Shown here: positions 39,116 to 52,071 of the stretch, piece by piece | How positions within the stretch are numbered: the first letter of the stretch is position 1 | Layout of the letters: each line of letters opens with the position of its first letter | Assembly: GCA_036897485.1 (NCBI GenBank) | Contig: JAYMTF010000028.1 | Location: forward strand, 1-64,000 | DNA length: 64,000 nt | Direction of reading: 5' to 3' | Origin: Pelargonium nanum | Lineage: Eukaryota; Streptophyta; Magnoliopsida; Geraniales; Geraniaceae | The notes under the pieces: generated by a model | What the model was told of the DNA's origin: nothing | Databases searched by the model: none | The model's input: the letters and a program-made list of their open reading frames with translations, nothing else | Program-made: the position numbers and the translations under genes

Positions 39116-42100
39116 AGCATCAAGATTACCTTAAACATTTTGAGTCCCCTAATCATTCGATCTTTAAGCAACAACAAGAAAACAGAAAACGGAGATGTGA
39201 TTCAAGATTCAAGAACATGATAAGGATTCGAAACTGCATCGTTTCGAGCTAATAGACTAGACGAAGAAACGGTTCACAGGTCAGTTTCAGAGGTAAAGGA
39301 CACAAATGTATATAGTTTGAGTATCTTTTTTGACAGTATCCTGAATCCGTTAGGGTTTGACTTGTTTCTTGCATGGCTACATGCTCAGGATTGTGCTTGA
39401 TGGTCAGTTTCGGCGACTTCCCCACGTGGGAGATACACTCCGAGAATGGCAAGAAATCAAGAAGCCGTGAAAAGCTGTAAATTTTCTTGGTGTGAAAGGT
39501 GAGGTTTTTTTGGAAGCTTTTCTTGAAGTTTTTGAGTAAATAAGTGGACTTTCTATCATGGGGGGTTGCCATGAAGAGAAGGAAAGGGTGTGTGGGGGCT
39601 TCTTGTGGGGACTTTAAGGATGTTTTCTTTTTTGTGTTCTTGAAATTTTTTCTTGTGTGTTGTGTGTGTAGCTGTCATTTTTGTCTATGGACCCATATGA
39701 TGGAGTTTGTTTTCATTGCTTTTTAGGGACAAAACTCTTCTTTTGTGTGTATTGGGGTTGAGTTGTGCACTCTCATGTAATTGGTACTTGGGATGCTATG
39801 ATTGTTGATTCATGAAGAATTTGTTTCTTTTTTTTTTTACATTTTACAGTTACATTGTGGCTTTTGCCTTTTTTCTTGCTGTCAATGGCTTCACTTTCTT
39901 GTGCTTGTCAATGTGAAAAGTTGTTCAATGAACTTGGTGTTTTTGATGATGTGAAGATTCCTTCTTCTTTTTTCTAATTTCTTTGGTATTTTCATGTTTG
40001 AGCTCGGGATTAAATTATTTAATCATCGAGGTGTATTACGAGTTGACACTTGAAATCGAGAATACTTAGTCGATTAGTGGATTTCATATTATTAAAACAA
40101 AGTTAACGATGCATAATTTTTTAATGCAGATACATGCATTAAGAGGTCGACATGTGTATTCATAAGTCATATTATCATGAAAACAACTGCGCTCGGATGG
40201 AGGGAGTCGGACTCCCCAACCGGGAACCGGGAGGCAAACAAGAAAGTTCATTCTTAGGTGTCTCAAAATATTGGAAGTTAGGCTAAGGAGCCTCATCCTA
40301 GTTGCCAAATCAAGAAAGTCGAGGTTCTCGGAGAATAAAGTTACGCCCAAACGAAAAGTCAAGCAAGCGCACCTCACTTTTAAAAGAGTTGTCATGTCAC
40401 ATTTTTTCGTACACACGAGTCATGAAGACATCACCACAAGATGGCAGACGCTCGTATGAGGTCAAGCCGCCCTCCACTATGCCTTGAATAAGTGTAGGTC
40501 TATAAACTTGATTAGGCGCCCAAAAGATACGTGAATGCCTCAAGTCAACTAAATGAAAATCAATCGAACAGATAAACTAGTGATTCAATCAAGTCCACTA
40601 GTTCTATCCTATTTCAAAAACCATGCATTTTTCTTGCTCTCAATCTCATTTTTTCTACAAAAAAACTTTTTTAGAAAATTGCTCTCAATCTAATTCTTTC
40701 TACAAAAAACTTTTTTAGTTTTCTTTGCCCACATAGTTTTTTCTTTTTGTGAAATTTAAGCTACATATCACAACTTTCCAACCTTTTAGCCATCTTTTAT
40801 GGACCATTTTAAACAAGAAACACACTAAACACAAATAAATAAATAAACAAACAAATTTTGAGTGAAAATGACTAATACCAACATCAAAACAAGACAAAGA
40901 AATTTTTATTATAAAAAAAATTATTATTATAATATTTTCACTTATATTTCTTGAACACAAATTGTGATAGAACCAAACCCTAACACAGAAGTGTCCTCTG
41001 ATGGCTCAACAAATAAAGCAAATCAGTTCTGGTGCCATTTATTGATGCATGTGCAACAAATAAATCAAGAATCTTGTTTGGTCCAAATATATATATATAA
41101 ATATATATACACATATATAATTTCTTGCATCACAAGCCATCATAGTCCAAACTCTTACTTTTTCTTTCATAAGCAAGAATATTTTTAAAATGATCATGAA
41201 TCATTGAAAACCTGCATATGTCATCACAGAAACCCAAATTTTGGATCCAATATTCAATAATATGATCATATGTTTCATGATGATGATGATCTCATATATG
41301 TTTGAATAATAATATTAGTAATTCTTGTGATAAATTGTTCGAACTAGACAATTTGATTGAAATTCAACTGAGATTGAAAATGATAATAGTCATACGATTT
41401 GGTAAAAATAATTAAATTCATATTTCATCGGTTAAAATTATTGCGCCAATTGATCAGACGCCTTGATCGCATAACCGTGCGTTATGCTTGTAAACTAACC
41501 GATATAGCTTATAATAAGTTTGTGAAACATGGAAATCAAACTTTAGCCATCATATACTCATGTTTTTAATTGTGACAATATATAAGAGTAGAACTTATTG
41601 TTTCATCGTTGCATTCTATATATTTTTTTAAGTGTACAACAATTGATCGTTCTTATAAATATTTGGAATATGCGAATTACGTTATGTAAATTTTGTAATT
41701 CACCATTAATTTTAATGAAGTTGGTATATATATATTTCCTCACAATTCATGCTTGCCAAAAACATGCAAGAAACTCAGATTTTTCAAAGATTCAGCAAAT
41801 GATTTTAAATAGTTTTCTTTAAATTTGAACTTTAGCTTTTAGCTATAATAATATTGTAAAACCCTAATACTACTATTATTTTTTTCCATGAAATAATTGC
41901 TGTCAAATTAAATGCAGTTCTGCAGGTATGATCAGCTCTCTAAGATTCTCTTCCTCAGTCTCTTTCACCAAAGTCATTGTAATGATTTTAATGAAACATT
42001 TTTAGATGTGATGTTACTTTCATTGCATATAGTTAAAAGAAAACCATTAAATTTGATTAATAATATGCACATATAAAAAGCATAATTTGTATCCATTTCT

Positions 42101-45030
42101 ATAGGTAAATTCAAGATGATGTTCTGTTAATTAATTAAGAAAAATACTAACACCTCTAGTTATATATATATTTATGAGTTAACAAACAGTTAAGTCAACA
42201 ATTTTTTGTTTTGTTTTGAGATCATGTTATTTTTTTGTTCAAATTATTCGTTAAACCAAATAACTAATAATGTTATAATATCTTACTAAAATGTCATTTA
42301 TACTCATCTCAATAAATTGCGAAAACGAAGCGATCTGTTAAATTTATTTATTTTAATAAAGTGTCGCAATGTTGAAGATGTTATAGATATATATGGTATA
42401 ATAGCAGCTTGGTTTCCATGCATATACAGTGTAAGGTAATATTGACTTGATTAATTTGAGATAATTGTAGCAAAGCAAAGCTTCTAGAGAGTTTTTGGTT
42501 GTTGAAAATCTTTATGACTCCAACATTGATGCAAGAGATCACTTTTTAGCTCAAATATTTGTACTAATAAGTTGGGCTAGAATCAGCACAGTTCAAACGA
42601 AACGTACGAGTTAAATAACAAGTTTACTTAGTTTTGTTAAATATATACATTGTATTTTTTCCATTATGACGTCACTTTGAAGGTATTTTTGTTACTTGTG
42701 GAAATTTTGAAATATTTATTTTTCATTTACTCTAGATAAGGTTTGATTTGTGAATTGTTGGGCAGTTCTGTTCGTTTTTTGATCATGTCTTTATAATTCT
42801 TGAAATTGATGAAAAAACTAGAGTTTCTTTTTATTTTGTTCTTCAATTGTTTTTTTTTAACAAAAAGCTACATCAATCATAACGTGCTAAAAAATATCAC
42901 TCACGCTAACATTCATCGATTTTACAACACATATACCTGAGAGTCATACTATGAGGGACAAGTACCAGTATTCAACAAAGATCGAGTTCTTACAAAACTT
43001 ACTACTACTAGTGCAAGTTTTAGAAATGAAACTTAAAATTTAAACAACACGATAAAATGACAAGACACATAAGATCCTCAATTGTACCGACCTATTTCAA
43101 TGGAGAGTTGGTAGGCTTTTACCATTGAATTTAATTCATTGATTTCTTGATAAGATGGAGGAAATTAGAAGCTTTCCAAAAGTAGTCATAGCCTAAAGTT
43201 TCACACATAATTCCTTGTGGACTTCAATAAGGAAAATTAAGGAAATTAATAGAATGTTAAAGTCTACCAAACCTAAGAGTCTTTTGGGTAATTGAATATT
43301 GACAAGATGTACAAGTAAAAGTGTAAAACACTATAAGTGAAAGGAATATTAATTATTATCATATTATTCACTTAAATTAGTGCATGTTGAAAATTACTAC
43401 ACATTCTTTTCAACAAAAAATATTGCTAGATTTAGTAAAAAAAGTTATACCATTTCAAGAAGATGAGAAGAAATTCAAGAAAAATGGGACTCATATTTAT
43501 TTGGAAAAATAATCATGGATTAGCCAACTAACTAATCTATTTCCATAAAATTGATTAAGGCAAACCCGTCTCCGACCGTATTTGTTTACTAAGATATTAT
43601 TCGTAACAATAATGGAATTAGATCCAAACAACATTAATGTGAAACATTATCGCTATATTGGAAGAAATTTATGCAATGTAGTTGGCATTTCTATTTGGAA
43701 TATTATTTTTGTTAAAATTGTGTTAAATATGCATTAATTATAATAACACATTAATGAGAAAGTGACATATATATTCCTTGTTTTTTTTTTAATTTCCTCA
43801 TCATATAAATTGTGGGTTTTGATAACAATGTTTCATGTAATAATTAATTTTTCATTGCCTCACCCATAATTTGTGGAAAATATTAATTAGTGTAGTCCAA
43901 TATTTTCATCAAATGTTAACATCTTGGTACAATATGTTAATTATTATAAATGTTGTTGATACAATTCATAATTAAGAAGATGGTGACCCCATATATTGGG
44001 GGTTAGTATAGATTTCAACTTGAATATAAACCCAAAAAAAATGATTTTTTTAAATACCAAAAAAAAAATAATTTGTTGATTTCCACATCCCTTAATGCAT
44101 AATATTTTGTAAGAGAAAATTCAGATAAACAAACATTTTCAATTTATTTTTAGTAGTCCATTCACATTGCATTTTTTTTATTTTTTGTAATAAAAACAAA
44201 TTAATGTTCTTGTGAGTACATAATCATTATTTTTAGTAAGTAAAAAGGAACTATACTATATAGATATATATTACCTACAGTTTAGTAATAAAAAATAGTT
44301 AATCCAAATCATAATCATTATTTTAGTTATAAATGATAGATAAAGCAGTTGACTTGGGCAAAAATTTTGGCAATGGACCACAAAAAATGTTCTTTATTGA
44401 TTTATAGTCACATTCATCTTTAATCATCATTATTATCTTAATTATAAAAGAAGAAATTAAATATAAGCATGCATATATGCAATAATTAAAAATTAATTTT
44501 AAATAAAAATGATGAGACTGTTCATTTGATCTATAGTCTTGTTCCTTCCAATTTTGTGCTAGTCCTTGATAATAAAGTTAATTGATTAGTGGTACAAAAA
44601 AGCAATATGGTATCTTGTTATTAAAGATATTGTGACCCCAAATTTAATCATATTTTCTTTTTGACTTTCTAAAATAACATGTGTTTCTAATCAAAGAATT
44701 GTTCAATTGAGTTTTTGTTGTTACTATTAACCATTAACAATCTAATTAAATGTACAAATATTATTACTTGCCTGCACCACAATTTCTAGAAGATACTAGC
44801 TAGGTTTTGAATTTAGGGCTGGTCATGTTTATTGAGTTTTTTTTTTCATTTCCATATGGTATATAAAACATGAAAATAAAAACTAAAATACATGTAACGA
44901 CTGTGGGATGATCATAACGACATAGGTCATGTATAGTAACATTGAACTTGATTTGAGTTTATCGAGAGTATTTTGGTCAATTTATAAAAACATAAAACAT
45001 CAATTTTTACTCTTAGTTTACTTTCTTCTT

Positions 45031-45112
45031 ACCATCTATGTTGGGTCAAGTGATTGAATTTTTTTTGAGGTCTCGTGTTCGAGTCTCTGTGATGACGGTA
45101 TACTATATATAA
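45031..45112 (+). mobile_element. Old partial copy of the tRNA-derived SINE
   Basis: The segment TATGTTGGGTCAAGTGATTG, then GAGGTCTCGTGTTCGAGTCTC and GATGACGGTATA, aligns with the head of the two young SINEs at 45625 and 46827. The A-box and B-box positions are recognisable but mutated, and the body and tail are missing. Confidence 0.6.
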
Positions 45113-45189
45113 TAAAACCTTATTTGTTATTGTTATGATTTTTATATTAGTGCATTTACTATAATTTTTATATTAGTGCATTTACATTA

Positions 45190-45624
45190 GTTCGCGTTTT
45201 TTGGGTTGAACTGATAGTTTTTCTGCTGAGTTGTTTGCTTTCAGAGATACTATCAATTTGAGGTTGTATTTGAATTGCTATTGAGTGATTTTTGAAGTAA
45301 ATGTACGAATGTTGTTGATTTGATTTTTTTACCTGATTGCTCCTCTCAACCCCTTCGTTCTCCAATTCTTGATTGCGGGAACAAATTAGAGAAGTTTGAG
45401 GACTATGTTATTCACTCAACAGAAGGGCTAACCGTGTTGCCGATTTTTTAGCCCGTTTTTGTTTTAATGGCCATGTTTTATCGGATTGTTTGTTAATTCA
45501 TCCGCTCTGGGTGCCTTTAATCCCTTATCGAATGAATGTAATGCTATTGTCTTGGGTTTGAATGTCCGACTTTTAAACCCTTCCTATTTAATTGCAATAT
45601 TCAGTCCTTTTATAAAATAAAAAA
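45190..45624 (+). mobile_element. LINE 3' fragment with RNase H remnant
   Basis: Pieces of a plant LINE RNase H domain are readable: AELFAFRDTINLRLYLNC near 45225-45280 and RRANRVADFLARFCFNGHV near 45423-45480, followed by a C-terminal LLIHPLWVPLIPYRMN type ending and a stop at about 45561. The frame is broken at least twice between the two blocks. An A-rich tail (ATAAAATAAAAAA) ends it, and a SINE is inserted exactly at that tail. Confidence 0.65.
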
Positions 45625-45834
45625 CCAAGGCATGTTGGGCCAAGCGGTTGATGCGCTTTGGATTTCCTTTGAGGTCTCAGGTTCGAGCCTCCTTACCGAC
45701 GGTATGGGGTGGGATTTATGGGTTTAAGGAAAAAACTAACAACTAACTCGGGTGACGCCCTCTCTTGAGGGTGAGAAACACTGGTCTTTGTAGACATGTT
45801 GTCCCGTCGCTTATAAAAAAAATAAAATAAAAAA
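45612..45834 (+). mobile_element. tRNA-derived SINE with 13-bp target duplication
   Basis: The 197-bp element (45625-45821) is flanked by a perfect 13-bp repeat, ATAAAATAAAAAA (45612-45624 and 45822-45834). The head has RNA polymerase III promoter boxes: TGGGCCAAGCGGTTG as A box and GGTTCGAGCC as B box. The body includes AACTAACTCGGGTGACG and GTTGTCCCGTCGCTTATAAA. It is not a tRNA gene because no acceptor stem or anticodon arm can be folded around the boxes. It landed in the A-rich tail of the LINE fragment. Confidence 0.9.
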
Positions 45835-46814
45835 TCAACATTGGTAAAGTGGTAAATATTTTTGAAATAAAAAGGGTCACTATCTATTTATCTATGAGAG
45901 AGTAACTATTTTTGTCTCATAGTATTTGATGAATTTAGAATGGGCCCCACCCACTGGGCCTGATTGCATGCAGGTGCAGGCCCCCACCACCTGGGCCTCA
46001 CTATCAAAAGTCACAACAAAACTCCACGGTATCTCCACTGGGACCGCCCACACCGTATTACACTCTCTCTCCTAGTTACTTGGGTCCACATTGGTCAACG
46101 TTTTGTAGCTCCTCGTGCAATCACAATCGTACGTTTGGTTGATCAATTACTAGTCATTTTAAGTGATTAAAAAAAAATTGGTAATTTAAAATTTAGAGAC
46201 GCATATAGACCTAATTAATTTTCGGATCAGACAAATTCGTAAGAACCCACATATTTTACTCTAAAGATTTGAAATTTTATCCGAAACTTGGAACTCGGTA
46301 TTTGGGTTGAATGATCGGACTGTCTTTATAAACCGAACTTGAAAAAAACTCAATTTGGTCATTTCTCGAAATTTGATACAAATTTGTTCAACTTTGGTTT
46401 TTATAAAATAGACTCAATCAAATTTTGGATCACATCAGACTGGACAACTCACACTTTATAAATGTAAAACCAAAAATCAATTTCGAAACTCATAATTTGC
46501 ACCTTTTTTTTTGGATCGTTTCGAATTGTGCTACTTCAACTTGACCTCGAATGATAAATCAGAACGTCCTTTCAATCTTATACCAAAATAATGTAATTAT
46601 AACATATGCATCAATCTAATTCGTTTGTTGACTGAACGACTCGTACTGGGTTGACAACCTTTTGTGTGTGGTACGATGATACGACGTTGTTTTCACTTGG
46701 TCGGTTTAATTTATGTAACATTTATTTGTAAAAGTGAAAATGATATGGCAATTTTAACCGTTCATCATAAACTTTTCAAATTGTGATTTCTTCACATATA
46801 TAGGGAACAAACAC
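45835..46814. other. Spacer between the two SINEs
   Basis: I see no gene. A short stretch at 45940-46080 is GC-richer than its surroundings (GGGCCCCACCCACTGGGCC). The rest is AT-rich, with weak matches to the TGGCAA-type phrases near 46290-46480. Confidence 0.5.
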
Positions 46815-47035
46815 ATCTTAAAAATTACCAAGGCATGTTGGGCCAAGCGGTTGATTCGCTTTGGATTTACTTTGAGGTCTCAGGTTCGAGCCTTCTTAGC
46901 GACGGTATGAGGTGAGATTTATGGGTTTAAGGGTTAAACTAACAACTAACTCGGGTGACCCTCCCACTAGAGGGGTGAGAAAACTGGTCTTTGTAGGTCT
47001 GTTGTTCCGTCGCTTATAAAAAAATCTTAAAAATT
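46815..47035 (+). mobile_element. tRNA-derived SINE, second copy, 12-bp target duplication
   Basis: This is the same family as the copy 1.2 kb upstream and also 197 bp (46827-47023). The flanking repeat is ATCTTAAAAATT (46815-46826 and 47024-47035), a perfect match. It differs from the first copy at scattered positions, so the two inserted independently rather than by local duplication. The end CGCTTATAAAAAA is shared. Confidence 0.9.
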
Positions 47036-47993
47036 GAGATTGACCCACAAGTGGTGCATGGCTGACATGTGTAAGAGAGGATCCCATTAAAAGGCATACA
47101 AAGTCCTTACATTGAGAAACTGCAGCTTTAGCCTTTTTCCACAAACCCTAATTTCAACTATGGAGGACCACACCACCATTGTTGGTACTTATTTACACCA
47201 CCTCACCCCCATTTTATATTATTAAAAACTATACTTCATATAAATCATAATACATGCATATAATTATAGAAGAAGTATATATATTTCTTCATATATTTTC
47301 ATATATGGAGTAAGGAGTTTTGGCTCCATATTAAAAAATGGATTTGGACATGCTTCCGCTTCCATAAACACGGAGTGATTAAATACAAGTGCTAATTTAT
47401 GAGGTGACAACTTTTCGTTGATTTGATGAGTTTAACAACTCGTTAAACGTTTGATTTATATATGCAATATTCTACTAATATTATCTCCTACTAGGAAGAA
47501 GGTTTATTTGAACTAAAGAATATATTAGAATACCAAAACATTTCTATTTACTGACTTAAACATTTTCCTTGGGTAAATCAATTTTTTCTTTGTGTGTGGG
47601 TAAACCACTATATTTTAATCCAGCTCGAAGTTTAATTACACTTAAAACTAATCACCATTCTCCATAATTGTGTTTAGTGAGAATCGAACCCGAAAACTCT
47701 TCCCACATTATATCAAATTATTTATATACATATGGAAGCATATACATGTATCCTTCTCCATAAATATAAACTATCATATCTATCTTCCACTAGCTAGGGC
47801 TATTTAGCTACATGGAACCATAGAGAGAAGACCCATATATCACACACCTTTTTATTTTTCCTTCTCTTTTTTCTTGATTCTCTTTTGAATATATATAGTT
47901 AAATAAATAAACAAAATGATTATTATATATTACGCAATGTACTGAACTTGATTGGGTCATTGTTGTTGTCTCTAGAGAGAGAAAAAAAGAAAA
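47036..47993. other. Upstream region of the MYB gene
   Basis: No coding sequence is supported. A segment near 47570-47705 contains GAGAATCGAACCCG, which looks like an inverted B box of another SINE family, but the ends are not definable. The last 200 bases before 47994 should hold the MYB promoter and leader. Confidence 0.45.
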
Positions 47994-50053
47994 ATGGGTC
48001 ATCACTCTTGCTGCAACAAGCAGAAGGTTAAGAGAGGTCTCTGGTCACCAGAAGAAGATGAGAAGCTCATAAACTACATTTCAACCTATGGCCATGGTTG
48101 CTGGAGCTCAGTGCCCAAACTTGCTGGTACAATATATAAATATATATATATATGTATATATTATTTTCTTGTTTGTTCTTGTTTTGATTCTTTAAGAGAA
48201 AAGAAAGTTTATGTTTATGTGTTTGTGTTTTTGTTTGTGTTTATAGGGTTGCAGAGATGTGGCAAGAGTTGCAGGTTGAGATGGATAAATTATTTGAGGC
48301 CTGACCTCAAGCGTGGAAGCTTCTCTCCCCAAGAAGCTGCTCTTATCATTGAGCTCCATAGTATTCTTGGAAACAGGTTTCTTGATATGATCTTTGAGGG
48401 TTTTGGAGTTTTTTCGATGATTTGTTTGACGGAGTATAGAGTACATACTGATGTTGTATAGTTGGGAACGGGTTTTTTGGTATGATCTTAATTTGACGGT
48501 GGTTTGTTTGATGGAGTGTAAAGTACATACTGATGTAGTTTTGATATACGGTCGGGATTTTGATTTGATCAACTCATGTTTGTTCGGTTTTTGTGGGTTT
48601 GATGGAGTTTAGAGTACATATTGATGTACGCATTTTTAGTAAATGATTCTTCTCGTTTATATTTGGAGTCTTCTTTATCGTTGAGTTTCATACAAGATCA
48701 TGATAAGATCTTGACTTGATCACATGTTTGTTCAATTTTCATGTTTTGTGTGACACCACATAAAAAAACATAGAGTACGTACTGATGTATTTCTTTTCTG
48801 AAAGATATTCTTCTCTATAAGAGTATGTTCTAATTTTTTATTAAATTGTCGACCGTCTGTGAGTATGATATCATTTTCGATTGTATTGTTGATCATCTGA
48901 TTGTTTGGTTTATGAGTTGTGTGATTTTTTATGGATTATATATTAATACATTCTTCTCTGAACAAGAGTATATTGTTCTTTACTTTTTTTCGAATTGTTG
49001 GCATAATTCTCTTTATAAGAAACCGCTCTTTCATCTTCAGTTTGACAAAATATTGGGTGCATACTAATGTATTTTTATATTGAATCGTAAAAGTTGACAT
49101 GCTTCTCTCTACGAGAATCTGCTCTCTTCTTCTGTTTGTTCGGTTTCTACGTTTTATGACATCAGATATAATATAGAGTACGTACTGACGTATTTCTAAT
49201 GTTTTTTTTGTTCTTTCTAATATATAGATGGGCTCAAATAGCAAAACATCTACCAGGAAGAACAGACAATGAAGTGAAGAACTTTTGGAACTCAAGCATC
49301 AAGAAGAAGCTCCTCTTATCCTCTCCTCCTCCTCAACACCATCTCCTCCACCACCACCTTGTCTCCAATGGTGGATCTTTAACCCCAACCACCTTCACAG
49401 ACCACATAGCTCAAAACCCTAGCAATGGCCATGACCATCACCACCATCACCAAGAACCCAACCATCTCTTCTCTTCATTGCTCAACATAGCAAACCCTAG
49501 CTTCCTCCAACCCCAAGACCACCACCAAAACCACCCATTTTTTCACCTTCCTCCTCCTACAATGCTCCAATCATTTGATGATCACATGATCCCCAATTTC
49601 TTGCACCCGAACCCGAACCCGAACAACTCATCATCTTCCTATGATCATCATCACTACAATATTTTCACCAACATTGAAGCCTCCTCCTCTCTTCCACCAC
49701 CTTCACAACCCTTTGATGGCTCCAATTTTGTGCACAACATTGCTCCAATGGTTGCGCCGCCGCCGCCGCCCGCCATGCCCAAGCTTTGTGAGATCATAAA
49801 TGGGAGTCTTTGTAGCATCCCATCTTCTTCTTCTTCATCTTCTCTTTTGCTTCAACAAGAAGCTCATGTTGATGGCTCAAATATGATAAACCCTAGCCTC
49901 CAACACATGCCAATGTTGCAAGTCAACCAAGTGGACCACAATAATTACATTGATGCCATCTTGTCGTCCACGTCATCGTCGTCGTTCGCCGGCGGCCAGT
50001 TTGTGATGAACGGCGGTGATCTAATCCCATCAAGCTCATGGCATCATCCATAG
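47994..50053 (+). CDS. MYB26: R2R3-MYB transcription factor, MYB26-like
   Basis: MYB26 (MALE STERILE35) in Arabidopsis drives secondary-wall thickening of the anther endothecium, which is needed for anther opening. Three exons (47994-48126, 48247-48376 and 49228-50053) give 362 residues. The N-terminus [19 protein letters not shown], the R2 repeat (about 13-63) and the R3 repeat with [20 protein letters not shown] and [20 protein letters not shown] are, as I recall it, nearly identical to AtMYB26. The tail is rich in His, Asn, Pro and Ser, and its end, [15 protein letters not shown], resembles the end of AtMYB26. Intron positions are the standard ones for R2R3-MYB genes. The start is the first ATG, in AAAAATGGG context. 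No defect is seen. Paralogues such as MYB67 are the main alternative. Confidence 0.88.
48380..49215 (+). repeat. Diverged repeats in MYB intron 2
   Basis: GTACATACTGATGTA or GTACGTACTGACGTA recurs near 48440, 48526, 48614, 48777 and 49180, usually after GGAGTATAGA or AACATAGA. Other shared phrases are GGTATGATCTT and TTCTCT-TA-GAG. The stretch 48457-48485 resembles the exon 2 end plus the start of intron 2, and 48670-48690 (TTATCGTTGAGTTTCATA) resembles the exon 2 phrase TTATCATTGAGCTCCATA. Units are poorly conserved, so the period is uncertain. Confidence 0.6.
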
Positions 50054-52071
50054 ACACACAAAGAAATAAATGGTAATGTTGGTGTTGGGGCAAATTAGGT
50101 ATTTGTGTATAATTAATTAAAATATGATTTTGATACATGCAAGGCCATTTTTAATTTTCTTTTGAAATAATAATATTATTTATATGTGTGCATAAAGATG
50201 GTAAATTTTCAGGTCTTTTTGTAGAAAACCTAAGTGTTGCTAGTTCAGGGTCTTCAATTAGTAATGCCATAAATATTTGGGTGTGTAATTAAGGTCCTTC
50301 ACATGTTTGTTTGTGTTCATCTCAAAATATATCTATAAATTTTTCATTTTTTGTATTTATATTTAGTATATTATAAATAAAAATCTCACTCTTGTGAAAA
50401 TTCAGGTATTACATGGTCAATTTCAATATATTTATTTTATGGAAGTACTAAAATTTATTGCAATTATTGTTGTTTGTATAGGCAAAGTTTAAGGATAGGT
50501 ATATTATGGTACCTTGACTTTTAGATAGTGTAGATATAGGAGCTGAATCTCAAATTTAACACCAATTTGTTCAAATAAATTCCTAGCTCTCCTTGACCTA
50601 AACTTTTTTTTTTTCTTGCAAATCTAAAATAAGTTGAAACCCTATTTATACTTTTTCTTGAAATGAGGTTGATTAGGTCATTGAGCTACAAAATATGGTA
50701 GCTCTTTTCAAGTTGATATGAACTTATTGTTGTTAATATGTTCAAGAAGGAAATTAATTTGTAAAAGAAAATGTATTTTTGACCTCTTAAAGTTTTCGAT
50801 TTTTAGGCTGAGAATGTTTAACTCGAATTACACTCGAGGTGTTCAATTTGTATGAGTTGTGGGTGTCAACCACATGTTGGATCGAGCTTACGTTTCACAT
50901 AAAAATGTGTGGGATGTCGAGCCCGGCCCATAATTTTTCAAAAAAAAACATCTTATTCAAACCGAATGAAAATTAGTGGATCTATTTTTCGGTTACAGTC
51001 GGGTTTCAAGTGCTGGCTCTACCTCACCAAATGAAACTCAAGTCGGGTTTCAAGTGCTGGCTCTACCTCACCAAATGAAACTCAAGAATTTTTGAAGAAT
51101 GGACAATTTCCAACATGCAATTCAAAACTTTATTAATTTTAGTATTTTGAAGAGTAATTTGAGTTTAGAAGGTCTACGAATCAGATGGGCCACGTGTTAG
51201 TTAGATTGTCGGTCTCATTATCAAGCTTAGTCGGGGGCAGATTGGTATTCAAACGATCGAGAGATTTTATCCTTGTTATCTATAATAGCACTTTTTAAAG
51301 TTTCTAAAAGGAAAAAAAGAAAAAAAAAGACTAGTATGGTTTCAGTCGTGAGAAGTTGCCCACAAAAACACATTTTATTATCCGGCCTGTTTAGACCCAT
51401 ATCCCGCATTGCTCACCAAAAATTTGGTCCAAATTTCAGATGTTCACGAGTTTATATGGCCTTTACATAGAAAATGTGGGAGTGAGTGCGAGTTTGCATA
51501 ACTCAATCCGCAATTTCTCAAATTACAACTCCAACCTAACTTAAAAATAGTCTATTTCATGGGACTCCACAAAAAATGCTGTCTGAATTTCATACACTCC
51601 CGAACTTGAAACTTACGGGTAAGATAGAACCCTACCAGTTGATTCACGTGCTCAGTGGTATAAAAAAGTTACTTTGACTATAACAAGACTTCACAATAGA
51701 CACGTCGTAGAATAACAGTGAAGTTGAACTGCAAAACTACTTTACGGGACAATGAAGACCTGATGATCAGCACACGCCAAACAGACAATGGTTTCTAGTT
51801 TCCACAAAATACACGTACGCAATTGAAGCTGATATCAGAGTAACGAGATATGGTTTCAAGCATGCATGCATGCATTATGCGTAATAGAATAGAATTGTTT
51901 CAATGAGTACAAACCAAGTATCTCTAAACAAAAGCACTTTCCATCTAAATTGTTTATAATTTCCATCAAAATATTGAAGGTTTTTTCAAGTTTGCTAATG
52001 CTTACCATAAACTAAGGAAAGCTTCCGGAGTTTTAGTGCTGATTCAACTGAATGACGGTGAGAAGGAGGTG
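50054..52071. other. Spacer between MYB and bL34m genes
   Basis: The first 150 bases are the MYB 3' UTR, with AATAAA at about 50065. Decayed TGGCAA-family phrases lie at 50840-51030 and 51530-51635. A 44-bp perfect tandem duplication lies at 50997-51084. No gene is seen. Confidence 0.55.
50997..51084. repeat. Perfect 44-bp tandem duplication
   Basis: The unit beginning AGTCGGGTTTCAAGTGCTGG occurs at 50997-51040 and 51041-51084 with no difference. Because the surrounding repeats are all diverged, this one is recent, or else an assembly artefact. Confidence 0.9.

Larger units (their letters stand above)
37576..45189. other. Long gene-poor spacer
   Basis: Apart from the IQD 3' UTR at its start I cannot support a gene in these 7.6 kb. 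A three-copy repeat lies at 38760-39115, and a duplicated segment (each copy with TTGGTAAGT, then ATTCCTT and AGTGATT) at about 38050-38320. Short open frames at 39249-39572 (-) and 40084-40416 (-) have no recognisable domain. From 41 kb on the DNA is very AT-rich with TA microsatellites (about 41087-41120). Confidence 0.6.

Noticed and set aside
39249-39572. A 107-codon open frame on the minus strand
   Set aside because: No recognisable domain, unremarkable composition and no splice or poly-A support. It could be chance in a long spacer, so it is not called.
40084-40416. A 110-codon open frame on the minus strand with scattered Cys and Arg
   Set aside because: No family resemblance, and plus-strand frames overlap it. 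It may be part of a decayed element, but nothing identifies one.
45640-45690. tRNA-like A and B boxes
   Set aside because: The flanks do not fold into a tRNA, and the unit is repeated with target duplications, so it is the head of a SINE and not a tRNA gene.
47570-47705. Possible second SINE family with an inverted B box (GAGAATCGAACCCG)
   Set aside because: No A box, tail or target duplication could be placed.
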